From: Sphingobacterium bovisgrunnientis
GTDB lineage: Bacteria > Bacteroidota > Bacteroidia > Sphingobacteriales > Sphingobacteriaceae
DNA: 64,000 bases
NCBI RefSeq assembly: GCF_009829085.1
Contig: NZ_WUQY01000005.1
Coordinates: forward strand, 1-64,000
Reading direction: 5' to 3'
In this document: piece by piece, positions 55,831 to 64,000 of the stretch
How the letters are laid out: each line of letters opens with the position of its first letter
Position numbering within the stretch: position 1 is the stretch's first letter
The notes under the pieces: model-generated
Database searches by the model: none
Told to the model about the DNA's origin: nothing
The model's input: the letters and a program-made list of their open reading frames with translations, nothing else
Position numbers and translations under genes: made by a program

Positions 55831-56751
55831 ATGAAGAGAAACGATTTTATCAAAAATTCAGGCTTGCTATTAACAGGAGCTTTCTTGTCAAGTAATAAAA
55901 CATCAGATTTTATAAAACCAGATAAAGAAATGATTAAATCAACCCCTTTTAAATTAGATTATGCACCACATCAAGGAATGTTTTCTGCTTCAGCAGGTAA
56001 AAGTTTTTTAGATGAAATCAAATACATGCACGATTTAGGTTTCCGCAGTATTGAGGACAACGGTATGCCTGGACGTTCTATTGAGGAACAAACAAAAATC
56101 GGCGAGCTTTTAGCTAAATTGGGAATGCGCATGGGGGTATTTGTTGTGCCTAAAGGAGGTAACGGACAAAATACTTTGGCTGCGAACAAACAAGAACATA
56201 TTGATATCTTCCTTAAAGGTTGTCGTGACTCTGTAGAAGTTGCCAAACGTGTAAATGCAAAATGGGTTACTGTTGTTCCTGGTGATTATCAGCGCAACTT
56301 GCCTATTGGAGTACAAACCGCAAACGTTATAGAAGCATTAAAAAGAGGTTCAGAAATTTTAGAACCACATGGCATTACTATGGTTTTAGAGCCATTGAGT
56401 GATACACCTAATTTATTTTTACGCTATACGGATCAGACGTACGAAATTTGTAAAGCTGTAAATAGTCCTTCTTGTAAAATATTATACGATGCGTACCATC
56501 AACAAAAAAATGAAGGAAATTTGATCAATTTGATGGATATGTGTTGGTCTGAGATTGCTTATATACAAATAGGCGACAATCCAGGAAGAAAAGAGCCATA
56601 TACTGGTGAGATCAATTATAAAAATGTATTCAAGTGGTTACACAATAAGGGATATAAGGGAATCGTGGGAATGGAACATGGAATGTCTAAATCTGGTAAA
56701 GAGGGCGAAGATATTTTAGTAGCAGCCTATAGAGAGGCAGATAACTTTTAA
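55831..56751 (+). CDS. TIM-barrel sugar isomerase/epimerase family protein
   Basis: 306-aa xylose-isomerase-like TIM barrel (hydroxypyruvate isomerase group). A Tat-like leader (KRNDFIKNS) precedes the barrel. Metal and catalytic residues are visible as the Glu in VLEPLSD, Asp/His in LYDAYHQQ, Gln/Asp in IQIGDNPGR and the Glu in GMEHG. It lies 18 bases after apbE. Probably converts a keto-sugar intermediate, possibly outside the cytoplasm. Confidence 0.87.
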   Translation: MKRNDFIKNSGLLLTGAFLSSNKTSDFIKPDKEMIKSTPFKLDYAPHQGMFSASAGKSFLDEIKYMHDLGFRSIEDNGMPGRSIEEQTKIGELLAKLGMRMGVFVVPKGGNGQNTLAANKQEHIDIFLKGCRDSVEVAKRVNAKWVTVVPGDYQRNLPIGVQTANVIEALKRGSEILEPHGITMVLEPLSDTPNLFLRYTDQTYEICKAVNSPSCKILYDAYHQQKNEGNLINLMDMCWSEIAYIQIGDNPGRKEPYTGEINYKNVFKWLHNKGYKGIVGMEHGMSKSGKEGEDILVAAYREADNF

Positions 56752-56772
56752 TTTGATTAATCATATATAAAC

Positions 56773-58011
56773 ATGAATTCAGTTATAAAAACTAAATTAT
56801 CATTTATGATGTTCCTCGAATTTTTTATTTGGGGAGCATGGTTTGTTACATTGGGAACGTTCTTGAGCCAAAATTTGAAGGCTAATGACTTTGAAATTGC
56901 CAATGTATTTTCTACACAATCTCTAGGAGCTATTATAGCACCTTTTATAGTAGGGATGATCGCAGATCGATTCTTTAATGCTGAGCGTGTATTAGGTATT
57001 CTTCATTTGGTAGGTGCATTTTTATTGTATCAAATGTACCAATCAGCGGAGTACAGTACGTTCTATCCTTATGTATTGAGTTATATGATATTATATATGC
57101 CAACGTTAGCATTGGCTAGTTCTATATCATTTAGACAACTAAAAAATCCTGAAAAGGAATTCTCTGCAATTCGTATATGGGGAACTATAGGTTGGATCGT
57201 TGCTGGTTTGTCTATCAGTTATTTATTCAAATGGGATGCAGCGGCTGGTGAAGGCGCATTGAAAAATACATTTTTGATGGCTGCAATAGCTTCAGCTGTA
57301 TTGGGTTTGTTCTCATTTATTTTACCAAGTACGCCGCCAATCAAAGCTGCAGAAGGCGAAAAACCATCATTCTCATCAATTGTCGGACTAGATGCTATTA
57401 AATTATTGAAAGATAGAAATTTCTTTATTTTCTTTATTTCTTCTGTTTTAATATGTATTCCGTTGGCATTTTATTACCAAAATGCGAATTTATTCTTGAC
57501 AGAAATTGGTTTAGAAAATCCTACAGGCAAGATGACGATCGGTCAGATCTCGGAAGTGTTATTCTTATTATTACTTCCTGTTTTCTTCTCTAAATTTGGT
57601 TTCAAAAAAACAATTTTAGTGGGGATGTTAGCTTGGGCAGTTCGCTATTTATTATTTGCTTATGGTGATGCTGGCGAGCTTACTTTTATGCTGATATTAG
57701 GAATTGCATTACACGGTATCTGTTATGATTTCTTCTTCGTGTCTGGACAAATTTATACAGACAGCAAGGCTGGGGAAAAATATAAATCGGCAGCGCAAGG
57801 TTTAATTACTTTAGCTACGTATGGTATAGGACAGTTGATCGGATTTTGGGTAGCAAGTTTCATTGGTGACAAATACAAAGAGTTAAAAGGTGTTGACTTA
57901 CCTGGATTCTGGGAAAAAACTTGGTTTGTTCCTGCTGTCATAGCTCTTGTAGTTATGGTAATATTCATGATTTTCTTCAAAGACGAGAAAGTCAAAACAA
58001 TTGAAAAGTAG
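56773..58011 (+). CDS. NHS-family MFS permease (nucleoside permease-like)
   Basis: 412-aa 12-helix permease of the nucleoside:H+ symporter family (NupG/XapB-like): FFIWGAWFVTLGTFL in TM1, the GMIADRFF loop, IRIWGTIGWIVAGL in TM5, and C-terminal GDKYKELKGVDLPGFW. Members in Bacteroidota often sit next to Gfo/Idh genes, so here I infer import of a sugar or keto-sugar, not a nucleoside. It lies 21 bases after the isomerase gene; its stop is 28 bases before the GMC gene. Confidence 0.85.
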   Translation: MNSVIKTKLSFMMFLEFFIWGAWFVTLGTFLSQNLKANDFEIANVFSTQSLGAIIAPFIVGMIADRFFNAERVLGILHLVGAFLLYQMYQSAEYSTFYPYVLSYMILYMPTLALASSISFRQLKNPEKEFSAIRIWGTIGWIVAGLSISYLFKWDAAAGEGALKNTFLMAAIASAVLGLFSFILPSTPPIKAAEGEKPSFSSIVGLDAIKLLKDRNFFIFFISSVLICIPLAFYYQNANLFLTEIGLENPTGKMTIGQISEVLFLLLLPVFFSKFGFKKTILVGMLAWAVRYLLFAYGDAGELTFMLILGIALHGICYDFFFVSGQIYTDSKAGEKYKSAAQGLITLATYGIGQLIGFWVASFIGDKYKELKGVDLPGFWEKTWFVPAVIALVVMVIFMIFFKDEKVKTIEK

Positions 58012-58039
58012 ATTTTATTACAATATAAGCTTAATTAAA

Positions 58040-59734
58040 ATGGTAGAGAATAATATTTATGATGCAATTGTCATCGGATCTGGAATCAGTGGGGGATGGG
58101 CTGCGAAGGAGCTGACTGAGAAAGGTCTTAAAACAATTATGTTGGAAAGAGGTAGAAATATAGAACATATTAAGGATTATACTTCTCCGACAAAATCACC
58201 ATGGGAATTTCCACATGCAGGTGGAAGAACTCAACAAATGATTCAAGATTATCCAGTATTGAAACGTGATTATCCATTGAATGAAAAAAATCTTGGGTAC
58301 TGGGTAAATGAAAAAGAAAGCCCTTATACAGAAATTAAAAGATTTGACTGGTATCGTGGGTATCATGTAGGTGGTAGATCATTGATGTGGGGACGTCAAT
58401 CTTACCGTCTTAGCGATTTGGATTTTGAAGCAAACGCTAAAGATGGTCACGGTGTTGATTGGCCTATTCGCTATAAAGATATTGCGCCATGGTATAGTTA
58501 TGTAGAGAAGTTTGCAGGTATTTCTGGTAATAGAGATGGTCTAGGCGATATCTTGCCAGATGGTGAATTCATGCCTCCTATGCCGATGAACGTAGTAGAG
58601 AAAGATTATGCAGAGCGATTGAAGAAATCACAGTATGGTGGTAAACGCCACTTTATCATGGGTAGAACAGCTAATATCACTGTTCCGCATAATGGTCGTG
58701 TCAACTGTCAATTTCAAAACAGATGTTGGGAAGGTTGTAATTTTGGAGCTTATTTTAGTACACAATCGGCTACTTTGCCAGCGGCTGTAAAGACTGGTAA
58801 CCTTACTGTAAGACCTTTTTCTATTGTGACTCGTATTATTTATGATAAAGACACAAAGCGAGCAAAAGGAGTAGAAATCATTGATGCGGAAACAAACCAA
58901 ACGTATGAATTCCACGCAAAAGTTGTATTTGTATGTGCTTCTGCGTTAAATTCTTCGTGGGTATTGATGAATTCAGCTACTGATGTATGGGAAGGTGGAT
59001 TAGGAAGTAGTAGTGGTGAATTGGGACATAATTTAATGGATCATCACTTGGGTGTTGGTGCATCCGGACGTGTTGAAGGGTATTTAGACAAAACAATTTT
59101 CGGACGTCGTCCAAATGGAATATATGTTCCTCGATTCGTGAATGTTGATTTTGATGACAAAAAACGTGACTACGTACGTGGATTCGGTTATCAAGGCGGA
59201 GCTGGTCGTGGAAGAGCATGGCGATCAGAAGAAGAAAAGTATGTTGGCGGTAACTTCAAAGATGCGATTTGTGAGCCAGGAGATTGGTCGTTCGGATTTG
59301 GAGGATTCGGTGAAATTTTACCTTACCATGAAAACCACATCAAGTTAGATAAAGATAAAAAGGATAAATGGGGCTTACCTGTTCTTGCATTTGACGCTGA
59401 AATCAGAGAAAATGAGTTAAAAATGCGTAACGATATGCAAAACGAGATGAAAGAAATGCTCGAAAGCATAGGTGTGAAGGATGTGAGTAGCTGGAATAAC
59501 GTATACGGTCTTGGCCAGGGTATTCACGAAATGGGTACAGCGCGTATGGGCCGTGATCCAAAAACTTCAGTTCTTAACGGAAATAATCAAGTTTGGGACG
59601 CACTAAATGTTTTCGTCACTGATGGGGCAGCGATGACTTCTGGAGGATGTGTTAATCCTTCATTAACTTACATGGCATTGACAGCAAGAGCTGTTGATTT
59701 CGCGGTAAGCGAACTTAAAAAAGGCAATCTTTAA
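58040..59734 (+). CDS. GMC oxidoreductase, glucoside 3-dehydrogenase-like large subunit
   Basis: 564-aa FAD dehydrogenase: N-terminal GSGISGGWAAKEL (ADP-binding), the LMWGRQSYRL segment, and C-terminal active-site His in HEMGTARMG and Asn in GGCVNPSLTYMALT. C223, C229 and C233 (C-x5-C-x3-C) resemble the [3Fe-4S] site of FAD-dependent sugar dehydrogenases. No signal peptide, so it is expected to be carried out by its small Tat-leader partner, as in gluconate/glucoside dehydrogenases. The subunit-3-like gene comes two genes later. Confidence 0.88.
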   Translation: MVENNIYDAIVIGSGISGGWAAKELTEKGLKTIMLERGRNIEHIKDYTSPTKSPWEFPHAGGRTQQMIQDYPVLKRDYPLNEKNLGYWVNEKESPYTEIKRFDWYRGYHVGGRSLMWGRQSYRLSDLDFEANAKDGHGVDWPIRYKDIAPWYSYVEKFAGISGNRDGLGDILPDGEFMPPMPMNVVEKDYAERLKKSQYGGKRHFIMGRTANITVPHNGRVNCQFQNRCWEGCNFGAYFSTQSATLPAAVKTGNLTVRPFSIVTRIIYDKDTKRAKGVEIIDAETNQTYEFHAKVVFVCASALNSSWVLMNSATDVWEGGLGSSSGELGHNLMDHHLGVGASGRVEGYLDKTIFGRRPNGIYVPRFVNVDFDDKKRDYVRGFGYQGGAGRGRAWRSEEEKYVGGNFKDAICEPGDWSFGFGGFGEILPYHENHIKLDKDKKDKWGLPVLAFDAEIRENELKMRNDMQNEMKEMLESIGVKDVSSWNNVYGLGQGIHEMGTARMGRDPKTSVLNGNNQVWDALNVFVTDGAAMTSGGCVNPSLTYMALTARAVDFAVSELKKGNL

Positions 59735-59751
59735 TCTTTATCTATCTCAAA

Positions 59752-61176
59752 ATGGAAAACAATAGCAGAAGAAACTTTATAAAAACTGCAGCAGTAGCAG
59801 CTGCAGGCATTACAATTGTTCCAAGACATGTATTAGGTGGTACGGGATATCGAGCACCGAGTGATATGTTGCAAGTTGCATCAATTGGTGTAGGTGGTAT
59901 GGGTGGATCGGACGTTAATAATATTTTTGGAAGTGGTAAAGCAAATATTGCTTTCTTGTGTGATGTTGATAAAGCACGCGCTAAAGGCTCTGTAGAAAAG
60001 TTTCCTAAAGCGAAGTTCTATACCGACTTTAGAGAAATGCTTGATAAAGAGCATAAAAACATAGATGGCGTCTCTGTATCTACACCAGATCACAATCACG
60101 CTATTCAAGCTTTGGCAGCAATGCAATTGGGTAAGCACGTATACGTGCAAAAACCATTGGCACACGATGTATGGGAAGCTCGTGCATTGACTCATGCTGC
60201 AAAGAAGTATAAAGTCGTGACGCAAATGGGTAACCAAGGAGCCTCGGGTGATGGTGTACGTCAAATGCGTGAATGGGTGGATGCAGGATTGATTGGCGAT
60301 TTGGTAGAAATCTATGCATGGACAGATCGTCCGGTATGGCCTCAAGGTATTCAATGGCCAAGTCAGAAAGCTAAAGTTCCTTCCACATTAGATTGGGACA
60401 AATGGTTAGGTACTGCGCCATATACTGAATATTTTGACAAATTAGTGCCTTTCAACTGGCGTGGCTGGTGGCCTTATGGCACGGGTGCTTTAGGAGATAT
60501 GGGCTGTCATAATTTGGAAGCTCCATTCAGTATCTATGGCTTACAGTATGTAAAAGATGTACAAGCTAGTGTTGGATCTGTCTATGTAGATGAATTTAAG
60601 CGTGGATATTTTCCTGAGTCTTGTCCTCCGTCTAGCTCCGTGACAATGACTTTCCCAAAAACTTCTAAAACTAAAGGAGATGTAAAAGTACATTGGATGG
60701 ATGGCGGTATACAACCACCAAGACCAGAAGAGTTAGGACCAGACGAAATATTTGGAGATGGCGGCAATGGAATTTTGTTGATTGGTGAAAAAGGTAAGAT
60801 TTTGGCAGATACATATGCTGGTAATCCACGCCTTTTGCCAACGAACAAAACTTACAAAACCGTAAAAGAAAAATATGCGCGTGTACCAAAGGGTGCGAAT
60901 GGTCATTGGGCACAATGGGTGGAAGGTTGTATTGCTGGATATGGTAATATGGAAATGTCATCACCATTTGAGATAGCAGGACCATTGACTGAAGCCTTGC
61001 TAATGGCAAATTTGGCTATACGTGGTGTAGATTTAAAAGTAGGGGATAAATACCCTGGAAGAAGTAAAAAATTGGTTTGGGATAATGACAATATGCGTGT
61101 TACAAACTTTGATGAGGTAAATCAGTTTGTAAAACGGACATATCGCCCAGGCTGGGAAGTTAACTATACATTTTAA
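59752..61176 (+). CDS. second Gfo/Idh/MocA family oxidoreductase, Tat-exported
   Basis: 474-aa oxidoreductase with a twin-Arg leader (RRNFIKT). It has a Rossmann VGGMGGSDV motif (about 44-52), the STPDHNHA segment, VQKPLAHDVWEAR, and the QMGNQGAS and GDMGCHNLEAPF stretches typical of the GH109-adjacent/Bacteroidota branch. It differs from the Gfo/Idh at 53496. Its position between the GMC gene and the subunit-3 gene suggests a role in the same pathway. Confidence 0.9.
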   Translation: MENNSRRNFIKTAAVAAAGITIVPRHVLGGTGYRAPSDMLQVASIGVGGMGGSDVNNIFGSGKANIAFLCDVDKARAKGSVEKFPKAKFYTDFREMLDKEHKNIDGVSVSTPDHNHAIQALAAMQLGKHVYVQKPLAHDVWEARALTHAAKKYKVVTQMGNQGASGDGVRQMREWVDAGLIGDLVEIYAWTDRPVWPQGIQWPSQKAKVPSTLDWDKWLGTAPYTEYFDKLVPFNWRGWWPYGTGALGDMGCHNLEAPFSIYGLQYVKDVQASVGSVYVDEFKRGYFPESCPPSSSVTMTFPKTSKTKGDVKVHWMDGGIQPPRPEELGPDEIFGDGGNGILLIGEKGKILADTYAGNPRLLPTNKTYKTVKEKYARVPKGANGHWAQWVEGCIAGYGNMEMSSPFEIAGPLTEALLMANLAIRGVDLKVGDKYPGRSKKLVWDNDNMRVTNFDEVNQFVKRTYRPGWEVNYTF

Positions 61177-61187
61177 TACATAAAAAG

Positions 61188-61820
61188 ATGAATAGAAGAG
61201 AAGCATTACAACGCGTAGCTATGATCCTTGGTGGATCTATCGTAGGTGCTAACTTATTTTTAGAAGGTTGTACACAACCAGCTTCAAAGTCCGTAGAAGG
61301 ACTGTTCGATGCAAAAATGATTGATAGAATAGGTGATTTGGCTGATGCTATTTTGCCACCGACTTCAACACCAGGAGCGAAGGAAGCTGGTGTTGGTAAT
61401 TTTATACCTGTTTTCGTTAGAGATTGTTACACAGAAAAGCAACAAAAAGCTATTGTTGATGGACTGGCAACGTTAGATAAAACAAGTAAAGATTTGAAAG
61501 GTAAAGATTTTGCAAGCCTAACATTGGATGAGAAAACTGAAGTGGCGGATAAACTTTATAAAGAATCTGAAGAGTACAACGGTCAGCGTTGGGAGAGAAT
61601 CAAGGATGAAGTCGAGAAAAATAAGACTAAACAAAACGAACTTGTTAAACCAGATGTGGATTATGAACCAGAACATTGGTTTCATTTATTCAGACAAATG
61701 ACTTTAACAGGATATTTTAATTCTGAACTTGGATTAACAAAAGCTTTGCGCTATGTGAAAATACCGGGTAAATATGATGGTGATTATCCATACAAAAAAG
61801 GTGATAAAGCATTTGCTTAA
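61188..61820 (+). CDS. gluconate 2-dehydrogenase subunit 3-like lipoprotein
   Basis: 210-aa small subunit. The leader has both a twin-Arg start (NRREALQR) and a lipobox (FLEGC, Cys28), so it is probably Tat-exported and lipidated. The mature part has the LADAILPPTSTPGAKEAGV motif and a C-terminal HLFRQMTLTGYFNSE stretch of the family. In gluconate and glucoside 3-dehydrogenases it pairs with a GMC large subunit, here at 58040. Confidence 0.88.
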   Translation: MNRREALQRVAMILGGSIVGANLFLEGCTQPASKSVEGLFDAKMIDRIGDLADAILPPTSTPGAKEAGVGNFIPVFVRDCYTEKQQKAIVDGLATLDKTSKDLKGKDFASLTLDEKTEVADKLYKESEEYNGQRWERIKDEVEKNKTKQNELVKPDVDYEPEHWFHLFRQMTLTGYFNSELGLTKALRYVKIPGKYDGDYPYKKGDKAFA

Positions 61821-61825
61821 ACTCC

Positions 61826-61861
61826 AAAAAAAGGTGAGAACATAAAAGTCTCACCTTTTTT
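61826..61861 (+). terminator. terminator after sugar-oxidation cluster
   Basis: 13-bp hairpin (about 61827-61839 / 61849-61861) with T-run ends, just beyond the last cluster gene. It marks the 3' end of the transcription unit. Confidence 0.85.
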
Positions 61862-61914
61862 AGTTATTTGAATTAGATCTACTATTTGACGCCGAATTAT
61901 AATAGTCAATTTCT

Positions 61915-61922
61915 TATGTTTG
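61915..61922 (+). promoter_or_regulatory. -7 element upstream of pyrC
   Basis: TATGTTTG matches TAnnTTTG and lies 30 bases upstream of the dihydroorotase ATG. The nearest TTTG lies 26 bases upstream, longer than the usual 19. Confidence 0.4.
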
Positions 61923-61952
61923 TATACATAAACATAACTTATCAAAAATACA

Positions 61953-63287
61953 ATGTCATCTATACTCATCAAAAATGCACAAGTCGTAAATGAAGGAACT
62001 ACTCAAGTTTTGGATGTTTTTATAAAAAATGGACGAATAGAAAAGTTAGCTCCTCAGATTGATTTAAAAGCAGATCAAGAAATAAATGCCGAAGGGTTAC
62101 ATCTTCTTCCGGGTTTAATTGATGATCAAGTGCATTTTAGAGAGCCAGGACTTACGTACAAAGCCAATATCTTCACTGAAAGTCGTGCTGCGGTAGCTGG
62201 TGGAACAACTTCTTTTATGGAGATGCCGAATACAGTTCCTAATACACTGACACAAAAATTATTACAAGATAAATACGATATAGGTCAAGATTCTTCATTA
62301 GCTAATTACTCTTTTTTCATGGGGGCAGCGAATGATAATATTGACGAAGTTTTGAAAACTAATCCACGTGATGTTTGTGGTATTAAAGTTTTCATGGGAT
62401 CATCAACGGGAAATATGTTGGTTGACAATGAAACAGCCTTAGAAAATATTTTCAGAAATTCTCCCACTTTGATTGCTACACACTGTGAAGACGAGGCCAC
62501 TATCAAAGCAAATCTTGCCGCATACAAAGAAAGGTATGAGGACAATATAACTATTGACATGCACCCTTTGATTCGTTCGGAGGAAGCTTGTTATTTGTCA
62601 TCATCAAAAGCTGTAGAATTAGCGAAAAAGAACAATACACGTTTACATATTCTGCATATTTCGACAGGTAAGGAAACAGCATTATTTGATAATACGATTT
62701 CATTGGAGCAAAAACGCATTACAGCTGAAGCTTGTGTGCATCATCTTTGGTTTTCGGATGAAGATTACAAAACAAAAGGTAATTATATCAAATGGAATCC
62801 AGCTGTAAAAACGGCTTCCGACAGAGATCAAATTTTGAAAGCGGTATTGGATGGGCATATTGATGTAATTGCGACGGATCACGCACCGCATACCATCGAG
62901 GAGAAAGAACAAGCTTATCTACAATCTCCGTCTGGAGGTCCATTGGTACAACATGCATTGTTAGCATTATTGGATATGGTTAGCCAAGGCAAATTAACTT
63001 TAGAGCAATTGGTTCAAAAAACAGCACACAATACAGCAATTTGTTTCCAAATAGAACAACGTGGATTTATCCGCGAAGGCTATTGGGCAGATTTAGTATT
63101 GGTGAATTTAAATAAACCGTACGAGGTTACAAGTCAAAATATTCTTTCAAAATGCGGTTGGTCACCATTTGAAAATCATACATTTACATCTACTATAGAA
63201 CATACTATTGTGTCTGGAAATCTAGCGTATTGGAATGGACAAATCATTGAAGTAGGCTCAGGACACCGCTTATTATTTAACCGATAA
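61953..63287 (+). CDS. pyrC: Dihydroorotase
   Basis: 444-aa amidohydrolase of pyrimidine synthesis. Metal ligands are in VHFREPG (the usual HxH is QxH here), ATHCEDE, HILHIST and ATDHAPH; the IKVFMGSS segment is also typical of the family. The whole pattern matches a Bacteroidota dihydroorotase type, in which DDQVHFREPG replaces DxHVHFREPG. The pyrD gene is 13 kb away on the same strand. ATG at 61953. Confidence 0.9.
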   Translation: MSSILIKNAQVVNEGTTQVLDVFIKNGRIEKLAPQIDLKADQEINAEGLHLLPGLIDDQVHFREPGLTYKANIFTESRAAVAGGTTSFMEMPNTVPNTLTQKLLQDKYDIGQDSSLANYSFFMGAANDNIDEVLKTNPRDVCGIKVFMGSSTGNMLVDNETALENIFRNSPTLIATHCEDEATIKANLAAYKERYEDNITIDMHPLIRSEEACYLSSSKAVELAKKNNTRLHILHISTGKETALFDNTISLEQKRITAEACVHHLWFSDEDYKTKGNYIKWNPAVKTASDRDQILKAVLDGHIDVIATDHAPHTIEEKEQAYLQSPSGGPLVQHALLALLDMVSQGKLTLEQLVQKTAHNTAICFQIEQRGFIREGYWADLVLVNLNKPYEVTSQNILSKCGWSPFENHTFTSTIEHTIVSGNLAYWNGQIIEVGSGHRLLFNR

Positions 63288-63288
63288 A

Positions 63289-64000
63289 ATGAATAAAAGA
63301 ACGTTTTTAAAATCGATTGGACTGGGTTTCGGGGCCTTAGCCATTTCTGATCAAACGGTAAAAGCTGTTTCAGAGGCGACAGGTACTGTCAAATCATTAT
63401 TAAAAGCGAAGGTTTTGAAAGAAGGCGATACGATAGGAATTATCACGCCTGCAGGAGCATTATCCGAAGAAGAAACCATCACGATGACCAAAGAAGTGCT
63501 AGCGTACTTTGGTTTTAAAGTAAAAGAAGGAAAGTATATTCGTTCGCGCTATGGTAATTTGGCAGGCACGGATGATGAACGTTTAAGTGATTTGCATAGT
63601 ATGTTCGCCGATAAAGAGGTTGATGGCATATTGTGTATTCGCGGAGGTAATGGAGCTTCACGACTTTTGCCTCGCATTGACTATGAATTGATACGTAAAA
63701 ACCCTAAAGTTTTACTAGGCTACAGCGATATTACGGCTTTGATATTAGCATTTTATGCTAAAGTGGGCTTAGTGTCGTTTCATGGTGTCGTAGGGAGCAG
63801 TACATGGAGCAATTATGTAGCTAAATTGTTTAAAGAACAATTTATAGAAAATAAATTAGCCAACTATTCCAATCCTACAAAAGCAGAGAGCCAAATTATC
63901 CAGTACAAAGATCGTGTTCAAACTATTAACCCAGGCATCGCTGAAGGAACAATAATAGGAGGGAATTTGACGTTATTAACGGGTTTGTGTGGAACGCCTT
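63289..64000 (+). CDS. LD-carboxypeptidase (S66), truncated by window end
   Basis: First 237 codons of a muropeptide LD-carboxypeptidase. The Tat-like leader (KRTFLKSIG) is followed by GIITPAGALSEEE and a CIRGGNGASRLLP segment, then GYSDITAL with the catalytic Ser; the Glu/His residues of the triad lie beyond the window. It starts one base past the pyrC stop, so the two are probably co-transcribed. Read directly from the DNA. Confidence 0.9.
   Translation, partial: MNKRTFLKSIGLGFGALAISDQTVKAVSEATGTVKSLLKAKVLKEGDTIGIITPAGALSEEETITMTKEVLAYFGFKVKEGKYIRSRYGNLAGTDDERLSDLHSMFADKEVDGILCIRGGNGASRLLPRIDYELIRKNPKVLLGYSDITALILAFYAKVGLVSFHGVVGSSTWSNYVAKLFKEQFIENKLANYSNPTKAESQIIQYKDRVQTINPGIAEGTIIGGNLTLLTGLCGTP

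Noticed and set aside
60101..61009. Several long minus-strand frames inside the second Gfo/Idh gene
   Set aside because: Antisense to a clear Rossmann-fold gene; no supporting signals.
1..64000. CRISPR arrays, insertion sequences, prophage or rRNA genes
   Set aside because: No repeat-spacer periodicity, transposase signature, terminal inverted repeats with target duplication, phage genes or rRNA sequence was seen.

Overview
The window is AT-rich DNA from a member of the Bacteroidota, most likely Sphingobacteriales (Sphingobacterium/Pedobacter-like). The main reasons are TTTG / TAnnTTTG promoter elements instead of classic -35/-10 boxes, few Shine-Dalgarno sequences, and families typical of the phylum: a PorT-like protein, TamL, DUF6089, paired OmpH/Skp chaperones, FeoB-associated Cys-rich protein, and an acyltransferase/GNAT lipid pair. 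It is ordinary chromosome: about 60 genes, one tRNA, two broken genes, and no insertion sequence, prophage, rRNA or CRISPR array.

Layout. 0-4 kb: recA, nth, a small unknown gene and a secreted subtilase, all on the minus strand. 4-7 kb: S9 prolyl oligopeptidase and YceI. 7-11 kb: metal uptake (feoA, feoB, a 52-aa Cys-rich partner, a His-tailed ZIP transporter) and a PAP2 phosphatase. 11-16 kb: glmM, two small membrane proteins, unknown genes, and a response regulator beside the remnant of its histidine kinase. 16-21 kb: tcdA-tatD, a DnaE2-type polymerase, and a frameshifted 2H phosphoesterase. 21-28 kb: two transporters, a TrmH methyltransferase divergent from tamL, and ppx/gppA. Near 28.8 kb: tRNA-Leu(GAG). 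29-31 kb: a two-gene Fe-S electron-transfer module. 31-38 kb: a seven-gene envelope operon (CBS - nadK - DUF6089 - uppS - bamA - ompH - ompH). 38-40 kb: a probable amino-acid-lipid acyltransferase pair. 40-42 kb: dnaB, then a roughly 400-bp gap with a cluster of DnaA-box-like sequences.

From 42 kb rightward nearly every gene is on the plus strand: menG/ubiE-porT-SDR-yqeY-elaA, an ABC-F ATPase (minus), pyrD, an OmpA-type lipoprotein with two more lipoproteins, and an AEC transporter. From 52.4 to 61.8 kb there is a tight run of eight genes: a SUMF1-domain protein, two Tat-type Gfo/Idh/MocA oxidoreductases, ApbE, a TIM-barrel isomerase, an NHS/MFS permease, a GMC dehydrogenase with a Cys motif, and a gluconate-2-dehydrogenase subunit-3-like lipoprotein. 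I read this as an extracytoplasmic sugar-oxidation route, probably of the 3-keto-glycoside type, and as the most novel system here. A dihydroorotase and a truncated LD-carboxypeptidase end the window.

The change in gene orientation near 42.1 kb, together with the DnaA-box-like cluster beside dnaB, makes that gap a candidate replication origin or DnaA-controlled promoter. This has not been tested by skew or by search.
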